A DNA stretch of 64,000 nucleotides from Owenia fusiformis. Its lineage: Eukaryota; Annelida; Polychaeta; Sabellida; Oweniidae. Position 1 is the stretch's first letter; the number at the start of each line of letters is the position of its first letter. Positions 24,501 to 36,400 of the stretch are shown here, in pieces. The translations under genes were made by a program, and so were the position numbers. The DNA lies in contig CAIIXF020000006.1 in NCBI GenBank assembly GCA_903813345.2, forward strand, positions 1,488,001 to 1,552,000, read 5' to 3'. Under the pieces are notes generated by a model, which was not told the DNA's origin, did no database searches, and worked only from the letters and a program-made list of their open reading frames with translations.

Positions 24501-25892
24501 TGGCATGTGTCAGGGAGTAAATAAGAAGAATATGCATTTGATTCTATATCTTGTTCCCAAAGGAGTTTGTTAAGGAGCGGTATATCTTAACGTACTTTTA
24601 TGATCCCGAACTCAAATATTTCGAATCCTTATTTAGACAAAGCTTTGTTGAGAATGGATTCAAGATGTACTCAAAATTAATACGTTAAAAGATGTATTAT
24701 CATCTTAATAACCACCTCACAAATTATTTTGGAAATCAAAGATGTACGATTTTTGAGATTTTTATTTTCGAATGTTGACTTAGTTACTTGGCTTGACTGA
24801 TCTGAAATATGTATCTAGAAATCTTTTATGAGTACTAGTATCTACAACTATTTTTGATGTTATGAGTATTGGCTATCAATTTTTCAATTTTTCTTCAACA
24901 TGTATTGTAATGACTTCAGTATGAATGAAATGTCCCTTGGTGTTCTGGTCCTGGATTGTGATATTGGTTCTCGATTGGAGGGGGCGGAGATGAGCGGAGC
25001 GGAGCGGTGTTAGACATTGTTTCTTTTCACGTTAGATCATGGTTTTGGGATATATAGGGTATACTTTTCTTATGACAGATTTACACTTACAGTTTGCTTT
25101 TCTTGTTTGGTTTCTTTAAGTTTTTAGTCACCCTTCCCTTTTGGCATTTGCGCTTATATATTCCTATTGAAATTCCTTAGTAATTGTCTAAAAAAGGCCA
25201 AACATTCATCATCGGGTATTTAATGTCTAATAGTTTTGTGTATTAGATTTGATCAAATAATTTTGTAATTTATTTCAGTGAGTCAGAAGACGATTACAGA
25301 TACTTTGACGTTCGAGTGGTGGAGCCTGAAAAATGGACAGGAAGACATTTTAAAGACATTTTAAGAACTGAAGTAGACTGGACAAATGCCACTGTGAGGG
25401 AGAGGTTTCAAGATATTACATACAACGCCGGACGTTTAGCACTTTGTAGACAGTCACTTGCGCACGTCTATTACCCAGTAAGAGATCATATATCTAAGTT
25501 TAGTGATCGTCATTTAGTATGTTAGGGATGGTTATATCATTTCCTTTATGTTCAGTGTCCAGTGTAAGTGTGTGACAGTGTTTTCATAACACGTGTGTTT
25601 TAATTTTACTGACTGCTGAATAATACTTTTTGTTGAGCTGATTCACAATTTTAGATTTTTTGATAATTCAATGTGACTTTTTCAGGATTCCAAATTTTTG
25701 CCACCACAGAACATAACGAAGACTTTAGAGAAGAAACCAAGGGTGTGTCTTGATCCAACGTTTACTACAACCCAAAATGCTGTCACGCTTTCACCTTCCA
25801 CTGAATCAGTTGGTGGAATGGGAACAATGGCCCAAGCTAGCATCCCACTGGTGTTTCTAGTAGCCATCACATTTTCACATACATATAGCTAA
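21582..25892 (+). CDS. MOXD1: MOXD1/DBH-like copper monooxygenase, copy a (last four exons in window)
   Basis: Exons: 21582-21641, 22239-22369, 25279-25477, 25686-25892 (stop). Sizes and phases equal exons 9-12 of copy b (60, 131, 199 bp, last exon longer), all with GT/AG borders. The reading frame is open throughout. It encodes GDELRVECRYDTT, then GGLGTLEEMC with the copper-M methionine, then VDWTNATVRERFQD and a hydrophobic tail SIPLVFLVAITFS that suggests a membrane or GPI-type anchor. Exons 1-8 are not in the window. Upstream DNA back to position 1 is transposon, so they may lie beyond the left edge, giving an intron 8 of more than 21 kb; otherwise this is a partial duplicate. Family members hydroxylate small substrates with copper and ascorbate. 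Intron 10 (22370-25278) carries a full 1.87-kb TIR element. Confidence 0.85.
22935..24799 (+). mobile_element. Intact 1865-bp TIR element, TSD ATCT
   Basis: The left end CGGTCAAGCCAAGTAACTTA is inverted at the right end (TTAGTTACTTGGCTTGACTG). The 4-bp ATCT precedes and follows it (22931-22934 and 24800-24803). The interior has ORFs in both directions, up to 146 codons, that also appear, altered, in other copies; none shows transposase motifs. A 4-bp duplication fits Sola or Chapaev-type superfamilies, but the ends alone do not decide. It sits in intron 10 of MOXD1-like copy a. Confidence 0.85.
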
Positions 25893-25949
25893 AGTACGGA
25901 CACATCAAAACGATTAAGGAAGCCATTAGGTCTTCCATGGACTATCACA

Positions 25950-25953
<4 letters not shown>

Positions 25954-25986
<33 letters not shown>

Positions 25987-28181
25987 TTCTCTATTCAAAC
26001 AGTACAAGTACAATAATTAGAACAGTTCAGATATTTTTCACACCACCTCCATTCATTCAGACATTTGCAACAGTCATACTTTTAAGTTCAGGTACATAAT
26101 AAAACATATTTTTTTCAAATTGCGCCTCATACAAATTGGGATTCACTTCGTCGAACTCTTTAATAAAAATATAGTACTTAATTGCAAGGGTAAGTCTATT
26201 TGGTAAGATATTTTTCTTATTAGCTTGCCTTCCAAAAACCATGTCATGGGCGTTAAAATCGAAATCAACTTTAAATAAACGCTTTAAATTCCCTTTGATT
26301 GCTTCCAGAAATATTTGAATTCTTTTGCACTCCCAGAATTTGTGTTTTAACGTATCTCGAAAGGCACAATAGTTACATTTAGAGTCATTTTTAATGCCTA
26401 TCTGCGCTAAAAAGGCATTTGTAGTGCAGATACCATGAAGTATTTTAAACTGAAGTTGTCGCGTTTTATTCTGTTTCGTACACATATAAGGCATTTTAAA
26501 ATAATCGGTTCTCTTTAATTCACGATCATGTTTGTCTTTATATAACGGTTCCAAGAACTTGGTTCCATTTAATATTGTTTGAATTGATTTAACCGTTATA
26601 CTAGAGATTGTCACCTGTTTTTCACCAAGTTTCAAATACACGAGTTCTTCCTGTATGCTGGGTTCAAAGGTCGAACTTAAATCTGATTTCAATAGAAATT
26701 TCCAATCATTTGGTATAGCCGATATGATTGAAAAATACTCAAGAAAATTGATATTAATATTATACTTAGTCTTAAACTCATTGTACTGTAAAAAAGCCCC
26801 ATTCTCGTTAAGAAGGTCATTAATATAAATGACCCCCTTTTCCATGACATGTTTGTACATCACCTCCTTATCATTAATTAGAATTGATTTGTTATTCCAA
26901 ATTATTTCACCTTTAACCCCTGAACTGGTTCTAGGCGGCGACCTATTTCTTAATTCTGAATAGTTTCGAAGCAAATTCATATAAAAGGTAGGAACACTGT
27001 GTGCCAGAGTTTTAATATCATAATTACACTGCAACAAAAAACTCAGTCCTCCAAGACGTTTGAAATAAACTTGAGGAATAAGCTTCCAGTGACTAGTTCG
27101 TGTGTCAAGTAAACGTCTTAACCACATTAATTTCAAGGCTTTCTCCATTGTGAACATATTAATCATTCTGAGACCCCCATCCTCAAAATCCCCTATTAAA
27201 GTATTTCGCTTAATTTTCTCACCCTTTCCTCCCCATAAAAAAGAATAGACTAGTCGTTGAGCCTTCGTCAAGATATCATCAGGCGTATTGGTCATTGTCA
27301 TCGAGTATATTAGCTTCGACACTGCCTGGGACTTAATTATGAGTACCTTTCCATAAAAAGTAAGATCTCGCTTTGACCACAATATAAGAACCTTTTCAAG
27401 CATATTTAACTTTCTCTCAAAATTATCCGTGTTATTTGCATTTGTGTCATATGATATTTTTATCCCTAAAAGTCTACTTGGTATCTTTACCCATTTCAGA
27501 CCAAAAAGGTTTATTTCATTATTATGACGATCACTTCCAATATACATACACTCTGTTTTTTCTCTATTAATACATAAACCTGATATTAGTCTGAAATCTT
27601 CAAAGATGTCCAATGCTTTTTGTAATGACGTTACGTCCTTAAGAGTCAACGTGGTATCATCTGCAAAAATCGCTAGTTTTTGACTTGACTCGCCAATGTC
27701 AACTCCCTGTACACCATTGTCTTGTCTAATTTTTAAGGCTAGCATCTCTATAACAAGTAAAAAATTCAAGCAACTGATCGGGTCCCCCTGCCTGCATGAG
27801 CGCTTAACACTAAACCAGCCAGTCGACACGTTGTTGTTAAGGACGCAACTTTTAATATCATTATTAAACATCTTAACCCATCGGATCAGGTCATCTCCGA
27901 AGTTAAACACCCTTAGTACATGCTCAATATAATCAAACTCGACACTGTCGTAGGCTTTGAGAAAATCCACCATACAAACGATTCCATGTATACCCCTCTT
28001 CTTGGTGTATTCCAAAAGATCCTCGACATAGCGAATATTTTCTCCGATAAACCTCCCTTCAATAAAAGCAGTTTGATCCGATCCAATAATTTTACCTAGA
28101 ACAGCATTTATTCTCTGTGCTATTGATTTGGATGCAATTTTATAATCAATATTTAGCAAAGTAATTGGTCGCCAATTTTTT
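25954..28181 (-). mobile_element. 5'-truncated LINE (Tx1/L1-like), perfect 12-bp TSD
   Basis: A 31-base T run directly after the left duplication is the poly(A) tail of a minus-strand element. CTATCACATCTT flanks it on both sides (25942-25953 and 28182-28193), so the original locus can be read exactly. Sequence upstream of the conserved WRPITLLN block is missing because of 5' truncation. About 70 bp of 3' UTR separate the stop from the tail. It inserted antisense about 60 bp after the stop codon of MOXD1-like copy a, probably in its 3' UTR. The intact frame and perfect duplication point to a recent insertion. Confidence 0.9.
26057..28180 (-). CDS. LINE ORF2 fragment: reverse transcriptase plus C-terminal zinc finger
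   Basis: A 707-codon frame with no stop, open at its 5' end where the element is truncated; there is no native start codon. Near the start are WRPITLLN and DQTAFIEGRFIGENI. Motif A is MVDFLKAYDS, motif B RQGDPISCLNF, motif C IFADDTTLTL (the FADD catalytic pair) and RLLGIKIS follows. The C-terminal part has the CxxC...H...C finger (KCNYCAFRDTLKHKFWECK) of zf-RVT type. The endonuclease and ORF1 are absent, so it cannot act alone. The motif set resembles Tx1/L1-clade elements of marine animals; clade assignment is by eye. Confidence 0.9.
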   Translation of the reverse strand, partial: KNWRPITLLNIDYKIASKSIAQRINAVLGKIIGSDQTAFIEGRFIGENIRYVEDLLEYTKKRGIHGIVCMVDFLKAYDSVEFDYIEHVLRVFNFGDDLIRWVKMFNNDIKSCVLNNNVSTGWFSVKRSCRQGDPISCLNFLLVIEMLALKIRQDNGVQGVDIGESSQKLAIFADDTTLTLKDVTSLQKALDIFEDFRLISGLCINREKTECMYIGSDRHNNEINLFGLKWVKIPSRLLGIKISYDTNANNTDNFERKLNMLEKVLILWSKRDLTFYGKVLIIKSQAVSKLIYSMTMTNTPDDILTKAQRLVYSFLWGGKGEKIKRNTLIGDFEDGGLRMINMFTMEKALKLMWLRRLLDTRTSHWKLIPQVYFKRLGGLSFLLQCNYDIKTLAHSVPTFYMNLLRNYSELRNRSPPRTSSGVKGEIIWNNKSILINDKEVMYKHVMEKGVIYINDLLNENGAFLQYNEFKTKYNININFLEYFSIISAIPNDWKFLLKSDLSSTFEPSIQEELVYLKLGEKQVTISSITVKSIQTILNGTKFLEPLYKDKHDRELKRTDYFKMPYMCTKQNKTRQLQFKILHGICTTNAFLAQIGIKNDSKCNYCAFRDTLKHKFWECKRIQIFLEAIKGNLKRLFKVDFDFNAHDMVFGRQANKKNILPNRLTLAIKYYIFIKEFDEVNPNLYEAQFEKNMFYYVPELKSMTVANV

Positions 28182-28328
28182 CTATCACATCTTGATTGAA
28201 GTTACAAATCTGAAATAAGCTATCACCTTTTGTTTAAAACTACAAGTATAGCATTAGTGAGACTAATAAATGACAAAAAATTATCATTTTCCCTATTTAT
28301 TGTATTTCTTAAACTAATAAAGATATTA

Positions 28329-28837
28329 TAGGAATATCCTATGGTTTTGAAAAAATATCATTTATATCCATGAGTGGATATTGATATCTTTACGAGTGAG
28401 CGCATCGAATGAGTGAAGATATTACTTTTAACAATGAAAGAACTAACTTCTTTCTGAACGTGATAAACTCCTGTAATGAACAACTGTCATCTAGCCTTAT
28501 TTCTGCTAATATTCCAATTAAAATATGCTTGACCATGGGTGATAAAGCTTTCATTGACTGGGGAAATGAACAAGGTCATATTTTAGATCAATGTGTAAAG
28601 AAATATCTGAAAGCAATTTATATTCCCTATAATAAGGATTGATGTATTTTAGTGACATTATGTATTTTAATTTTGACTGTAATTGTATGCATGTTTGTAT
28701 GTGGATGCACCACATTTTCAATGTGTGTGCCACTGTTTTAAAAGTGATTCCAATAAATAAATAAAATAAAAATATTGATATCCATGAGTGGATATAATTG
28801 ATATTTTTGAAAAACCATAGGATTGTCCGTTTATCCC
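28329..28837. mobile_element. Foldback MITE (CCTATG family) containing a LINE 3' fragment
   Basis: GGAATATCCTATGGTTTTGA at the left is inverted at the right (GAAAAACCATAGGATTGTCC), with ATATCCATGAGTGGATAT palindromes inside both ends. The centre is interrupted by about 345 bp (28428-28772) that is absent from the related copy at 36900-37045. The motif GAGTGAGCGCATCGAATGAG at 28394 corresponds to the loop of that copy. Confidence 0.6.
28428..28772 (+). mobile_element. Severely truncated LINE 3' end
   Basis: An open frame ending at 28642 (...GDKAFIDWGNEQGHILDQ...) is followed by a 3'-UTR-like stretch and a terminal CCAATAAATAAATAAAATAAA, typical of LINE 3' ends. ATATT borders both sides as a possible short target duplication. 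It is a different family from the 25954-28181 element. The short protein is most likely the very C-terminus of an RT polyprotein; I could not identify a domain. Confidence 0.45.
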
Positions 28838-29227
28838 ATGGGAAATCTTAACCCAGCGAAAAAAAATGAAAAAAAAAATTATAAAAAAGATTTCGAAAAA
28901 GATTTTTGAAAAAAAAAATTGAAGGAAAAAATCTAAAAAAAAAATTTAAGAAAAAAATTTTCTTTAAAGAAAATCTTTGAAAAAAAAATTTGAAAAAAAA
29001 TTGACAAAAAATTATTGAAAAATCTAAACCATCGAATATCACTTTTGAAACCATCGAAATTCACTTTTGAAACCATCGAATATCACTTTTTGAGAAGTGA
29101 TATTCGATGGTTTGAGAAGTGATATTCGATGGTTTGGGGATTTTTTGCTAAAATATCATATCTTGATCCACATATCAAATATATCTTCACCTGATATTCG
29201 ATGTATATCCTTGTAACCATTGGATAA
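28831..29227. mobile_element. A-rich foldback element, TTATCCCATG ends
   Basis: It begins TTATCCCATGGGAA and ends with CCATTGGATAA. About 180 bp of AAAAATT/GAAAAAA-type sequence is followed by three CCATCGAATATCACTTTT-like repeats that fold back onto AAGTGATATTCGATGG. A second copy is at 36563-36903, in MOXD1-like copy b intron 9. Confidence 0.6.
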
Positions 29228-30486
29228 CAGCCAATAACCATAAGATATACTTTATCTCTGTACTAGTAACACATGCTGTAGAACAGAACAATATATATCA
29301 GAACAATATAGCAATTCTATCATTGAAATAATATCACAGTTCTCCCTAAAATCTTATTCGTAGTGGTGGGGGGAACGCTAAAAATCAGTGTCATGCCTCT
29401 TTAGCAACCCAAAGAGCACGCATGCTATATATATCATGAGTAAAAGCATTCATGCCTGATCTGTAAGCTAGGCTATACTTGTGAAGGTAGTTCATAAAGA
29501 CAGAACATTGTTGAATTTCATAGATTTCGTTAAATTATTGACGCGAATTGACCAGTGGCTTTTGTATCATCGTTATATCACATCAATCTTCAACAGCATT
29601 TTCAAGCGTAAAACAGACCGCTGACCCTATGTTTTTATAATATCAAAATAAACATGAGAACACATTTTTTAGAATAAGCAAATGAAAATAATACCACAAT
29701 CCATTCGAAATTTGCGTAGCCTAATTTTCGATTCAAACGTGTCAAAATGCGAAAATGCAAACGTTTTATTATTAATGGAAAAACGTTACAAAATCTGACA
29801 AATATCGTAAGGGTAGGGGTAACACTTTAAGTGAAAAAAGTAAGAAAAATGTACCAATATTCGAACCAACGTAATTATGTATAAAGGAAGTTTATCTAGG
29901 CTCGAGAAAATCGTCAATACTCTCTAAATTATCATTTGAAAAAAAATATAGGTAAATATGTTTTTTTGCTTTGAAATCAATGGCGCCTCAAATGTTCAAA
30001 TGATAACGTCATGCATATTTTCAGAAGCTTTTTATGAAAAAACTGATCCGTTGACCGACCGTTTTTGATTACATTTTTCGAATCGCTACATCTACGTCTA
30101 TAATAAAAATCTAGTTTCATTGAGATTGAAAATGGTCGAGTTTTCAGAGGTTACACTGGTATATCCTAAAGTCTATACATGTAGTCTTCATTTGGAGTAT
30201 ATTCTTGTAACGTATAAGTAGCCTAGATTTTGAGTAAAATGAAGTAAGTGGAATTTTAAATACCAAATGTGTTCTAGAACTGGAAATTCAAATCATAAAA
30301 TACTTTTTTGATAGGAGACCCTCCATATGCGATCATATATTTTTCGAAAATTAAATCTCTATGAGGTCATTATGTTTTCGAAACAAAAGATAAATCTGTT
30401 AGTTCAAAGAGTGCATGTCAAGATATACAATTGTGCACGTACGTAATCAATGTATTAAGTTCTGTTTTACACCTCAACGTTGCAAA
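29228..30486. other. Upstream region of MOXD1-like copy b
   Basis: AT-rich intergenic DNA of about 1.25 kb that must contain the 5' UTR and promoter of the gene starting at 30487. No TATA or initiator element can be assigned with confidence. No other ORF or RNA gene is recognised. Confidence 0.5.
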
Positions 30487-33400
30487 ATGATTGGATTTTT
30501 AACAATTGCGCTGTTTCTACTATATGGACACTGTGCATTGGCTAATGCTGCACGCCCTGACCCAACGGACCAATATGACTACAATGCGGCTCTATCAACA
30601 AAGGATACTTACCACATTTACTGGAATTACACAAATGAAACAATCACTTTTGAGGTTCACGCAAATACACTTGGATACGTCGGATTTGGATTCTCACCCA
30701 ATGGAGGAATGAAACGATCAGATATGATAATAGGATGGGTAGGAGCTGACGGAACAGTATATTTTAAGGTACATACAATCAACACATGATACATATTTTA
30801 CTTATATTTATGACTATACCTTGATGTTTTTGTATAAACATTGTGCTTTATTGTCGTCTAAGCCATTGTGCTTTCAATGGTACACACGTCTTGTTAATAT
30901 CATTTCAGGATAGACACACCAATGATTCTGAAAAGACACCGACAATTGATGATAAACAGGACTATTACCTCGACTATGGACTCGAGAAAGATGGGTGGAC
31001 CATCCTGAAGTTTTGGCGTTTGTTAGACACATGTGACGACCTTGATTGGCCAATTGATGTAAGGAAATGCTTCTTTTAGTACAGCTGTGAAATAGAATAA
31101 CTTTTTAATCATAGAATAAAAGGCCGTTTCTATGATATTAGCGAAATAAATTATGTTGTTTTTACAGGATGGTACAGTTAAACTCATTTGGTCCTTCCAT
31201 CCTGATGATCCCACCTCTGAAACTGAACTACCATACCATGGATTAAACAGGAGAGGAACTAAGTCCATCCAACTGTTAACACATAGGGGAAAATCCGCCC
31301 CGTTTCCCGATGATGCACAAACATTGCAGTTTCGTCTGACAAACGTATGACTGTATATTCATGAGCATAAAGGAACAAGTAGTATACATATTTGACAATA
31401 TTACTCGCCTTATTTTTAGTTTAACCCAGTGTGATAATTGGACACATATAAAATGGTATTAATGGCAAGATTGTACTAGAAAAGTTAAGAATACTGTTTA
31501 ATATCAATCAATAGTCAAGTCAAAGTATCAGATAGTTCCTAATCATATTTCCTCTTTTCAGGCATCAGTTCCAACAGATCATACAACCTATTGGTGTCAA
31601 GGCTTTTTAATCCCAACATTCGAGGAGAAACAGCATGTCATTGCGGTAAGTTACAGTTTATATATTTGTATAAATCATAAACAGAGATCCTACATTTGGA
31701 TTGTATGAAAACATGCATGTGATATTATTATAGTTTAGAGAAATCGTTCAACCTGGAAATGAGGGGGTAGTACACCACATCATCCTCTACGCGTGTCACC
31801 ACGAGATAAATGAATCCCATCACGGCTATGCCTCCAAGTGTTTCAATCCTAACATGCCAGACAACATGGTCCAGTGTACGAGTATAGTATTTGGCTGGGC
31901 CGTAGGAGCTGGGGTAGGCTAAAGTGCCTTAATTTAATTAAACATATAAAATCACTAGTTACATTTTAAATATTTCCTTAGTCTGAACAGCTCATCACTA
32001 TAATTTGAGCATACATGAAATGTTTCACTTCAGACGTTCGCACTTCCTCCGCACGCTGGTATGCCACTTGGTCCAGGATCCAACTTTAATTTTGTTCTGA
32101 TGGAAATGCATTGGGACAATCCTCTAAAAATGGCAGGTAAAAGTGGAAACATCATTTGGAACATATGGAGCTTTAAAATCAAGTAGATTACGTTGTTACT
32201 TTTGTTTATATTGACAAATTACGATTGCGTCGATTGTGTCACTTATTCAGACAATAATAATCAATATTATCAAATTTACTTGTTCACGTGAGAAAGCATG
32301 GCAGCTTTTACGCCAAATAAATATATCAAAAACCAGTAATCATCGAAACATTTGATGGATTTACACTTGAGCCTTAAAACGTCTTGGGTAAAACGTTTTA
32401 GCGTTAAAACGTTTTACAAATGTAATATAAATAATCCCAATTTTCTCAAGAGCTCTCGGCTAACATCGCTAAACCCTACTATCACACCAAACTAGTTCTC
32501 ACTATGTTCTCGAAAACGGGCTTCAACTGTGTACGAACGGACTGGACGTACTTAGAACCGTTTGGGGTCTATTTACAAACTTCATCGAACGTACTTGAAC
32601 GGGTAGGCCCTCTAGAACTTAGAACATGCTCAAAATGCTCTCGTGGTCGTCACGTTCTACAATTTGAACGAGTGACAACGTACTAACGACGAGCTGGACG
32701 TACTACGAACGGAACCGTCGTACTTCAATCCAACTAGGGACGTTTTAACAACGAGTTAAACTGTCTGAGGACGTGTTGAGAACGAGGTAGAACTAATTGC
32801 AAACGGGTTTAAACTGATTAAGAACGTATTTAACACTGCTTATGAACGAGTTAGCATAAATATAGCTATCACACCAAACAAGTTGCCACTGCGTTCTTCA
32901 AAACTAGTTTGAAACTGTGTGCGAACGGAATGAACGTAGCTGCAACTTTCTAAGGTCTATTTACGAACTTTATGAACGTTCTCAGACGGAAATGTGATTT
33001 TAGAATTTTGAATCGATTCAAAATTCGATGGCGACCATACCGTTCTGTAATCAGGTCATGTTGACCTTCTAGACTAAGGGACGCGTTCTACAACGTTGCA
33101 CACCGACGTGTTGCGACCTGAACGAACTGCGAACGAGATGGACGTATTGAAGACTGTTTAAGAACGAAGAAGCTAATTATTTCAAACATATTTCCCGACC
33201 ACAGCCAGATTGAGCCCGTTTTACGACGTTTTCGTAGGACTGGCAAGAACGGGTAAGAACTAGCTTGGTGTGATAGGGGGGTTAGCTAAAACGTTTTAGG
33301 ACCGTAGTCATAGTCGAGACGTCTTAGCGTTAAAACGTATACAAAGAGAGTGTAAATCCATCGGTTTTTGCTAAGAGCTTTCAGCCCGGTTTTGTGTGTT

Positions 33401-36400
33401 GCGCTGAACGAAAAAATGAAACTTTCTGTTTAATTGTGTCACTTGGTCATTTCTTTCGTTCAAACCATTGTTCCCAATATGGTCCCAAAAATATCGAGAA
33501 GAACCTAATCATCTTTCCTGGCGTTCTTCCATATTCCTAATATATGCACCAAATCGTACTGCTCTCTTTCGTGCTTTTAACAATGCTCTCTTCAGCCGGG
33601 ACATATATTTGCGAACCCGATGCATCCTTTAGCAAAAAGCATCTAAGTAGGAACGGAAAAGCCTTGTTGACTGAACCGTCCTTAAACCAGTACTGAACTG
33701 ATATTTTCATATTACACGTAGAACTACATATCTCCAAGACGTCTTAGGAAAACAGGTGTAAACTCAATCATATTTCGTGAGACGTCTTGAAATGCTGATG
33801 TAAACTCAACATAATTTTTCCAACCCCCTTATCACATCAAACTAGTTTTCAACCGTTCTTTCCAGTCCGCAAAACGGGCTAAATCTGGCTGTAGTCGTGA
33901 AATATGTCTAAAATAATTAGCTACTTCGTTCATAAACAGTCTTCAATTCGTCCATCTCATTCGCAGTTCGTTTATATCGCGCCATGTCGGTGTGCACGCG
34001 TATTGCAATCGATATCCGAATGCACAACGTCGTATAAAGCGTCTCTAGTAGGGTTGAAGTACGGCAATTGTGTTCCTGGTCTGGTCTGATAACTGAACGC
34101 CCATGTCGCCATCGAATTTTGAATTGATTCAAAATTCTCAATCACCTTTCCCCGTCCTGACAAATCCATGAAGTTCGTAGATAGACCGCAGAACATTGTA
34201 GTTACGTTCATCCAGTTCGCACACAGTTTAAAATCAGATAAGACCAGAACGCAGTTACAACTTGTTTGGTGTGATAGCTATTTTTTCATTCATAAGCTAC
34301 AAACGGCGGAGTACTCGATCACGACTGCAATTTACGCCTGACTGCACAACGTCGTAATACGTCCCTGGTAGGATTGAAGTACGACAGTTCAGTTCGTAGT
34401 GTGTCCCCAGTGCGTCCAAATCGTCTACGTACGTCGTAAGTATCGTAAATCGTAAGTACGTTGACACTCGTTCTGAATGCAGAACGTGACGTCACCAAAA
34501 TCGTCACCAAAAAATTTTGAGCATGCTCTAAGTTCTGGATGACCTACTCGTTCAGGTAGTTTGATAAAGTTTGTAAACAGACACTAAGCGGTTCTTAGTA
34601 CGTCAAATCCCTTCGTGCACAGTTTAAGCCCGTTTTTGAGAACGTAGTGAAAACTAATTTGGTGTGATAGTAGGGTTAAACGTTTTAGCCAAGACCTCTT
34701 AGAGTACCGCGTGTAGTGTAAATTGGGCTTTTACGTGATTTCTCTTTTTTAAAACAGTTTCCGGCCACACGACTCTTACAATTATCATTTCAAATATACT
34801 TGTATGTTACGTTGTGTTTTCGCGTCTGTTAACTTATTTGCGTTTGTTGCGCCCACCTTTATTGGTTATACAGTAAAACGGGCGAACATTATTTCCATTA
34901 ACTGGGCCTATACATATTTCAATTTTTAGGTATTTATGATACATCTGGATTGGAACTTATATACACACCGACGTTGGGAGAATATGATGCCACTATGATA
35001 GAGGCCGGTATTATAAGTGGGCATAGCTTCCAAGTGAACCCACCGCATACACCTGCATTTATTAGCCCGGGATCATGCACAGCAGAATGCTTAACTAACG
35101 TAAGATATAAGTGTCTTCAGTTTTGCAATTATTTTGTTTTTGGTTTATAAATAGGCGAAAAGTTTTGAATTGTTACCTTTGACTTTTGTTGAATAAAAAT
35201 AGGCTGTGGTATCATAAGCAAGTCAACTTGAAGGTTATCTTTAGATTCAAAGAGGCCCCTGTGCTTCTATTGTTATTTTGGGTACTTCAGGCAATGTTGG
35301 CATCTGACGTCAGTGAGATAAAACTTATTGGAGTCCAATTGCATTCACATCTTAAGGCAACAGGTGTATGGGTACGTCACTTCCGGAAAGGAGTAGAACT
35401 ACCCGAGATTCAGAGAGACAACAACTATGACTTCAACTTTCAAGAAACAAGACATCTTCCACAAGAAGTTACCGTTTTACCAGTATGATATTTCTCTTTA
35501 TACCATATTATTTGTCAATGTTAAGTTATTCGAAATAATACTGTCGGGACTTCATAGCCTTTATGGTACAATGATGAAACATTGTTCCTAACAGTTGATT
35601 AATATGTATCTGTTTAGAAGAGGAAATTATCCAGAATTTGCAGATGAACATATCTTCGTGTAAAATGAATCTCTGGGAATCTATATAATATATAAGTTTT
35701 GGGCCATTCCAATGTTTGTGTAGCAAAACAAATCATATCGGTTTGAAAGGTTGTATAACTGGACTTGACCATGATACATCCTTATCTTGATAGGGCGACG
35801 AACTGCGTGTTGAGTGTAGATATGACACCACAGGAACTGACAAGGTGACCTGGGTAAGATACTAAAATGTCAATGCACCTTAGTACCCCGAACAGGTTCG
35901 ATGATGCGGGCATTCTTACTGAAATGTTTAGGATTTATTTAGGAGACAATTTCCAACATGGAAATCAAATATTTTATCAAAATTCCTTATCTTATGATTT
36001 TGTTAGGCTTTTTTCGGAAACACTTCACTGTCAATAAAATGCAGATTTTTGCTTGAACATTTGACGTCATTTCAAATATTGTCTAGCTATTGAATTTTCG
36101 ACCGCCTTTAGTCTTTCCAGATGTATCTGTTGCCATATTAATTATGGTTCATATTCAATATTATTACAGTGTATTAAGCCATCGAAAACCTTCTTGGTCA
36201 CGTTTCCTCTGATTAAGCACTGGCACTGGGTCTTTCCATCACTGTCGCTCAGCATGCAACCGCCTGGCACGTAAATTGAATTGTACCACGCTTTGAATAA
36301 TATTTTCCCTGAGAATTTCATGATAGCATTTGACAATGCTATTTCAGCATCTGTGAAGGATTTAATGCCGAGAATACATAAAGTTGGAGATCCGTAATTC

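Noticed and set aside
25954-28181. Considered as an endogenous retrovirus or LTR element
   Set aside because: There are no LTRs, protease or integrase. The poly(A) tail, short target duplication and zf-RVT finger are those of a LINE.
28848-29054. Phe/Lys-rich ORF on the minus strand
   Set aside because: It is a translation of the A-rich foldback element.
30415-30486. Upstream in-frame ATG as the start of MOXD1-like copy b
   Set aside because: It would bury the signal peptide behind 24 hydrophilic residues; the ATG at 30487 places it at the N-terminus.
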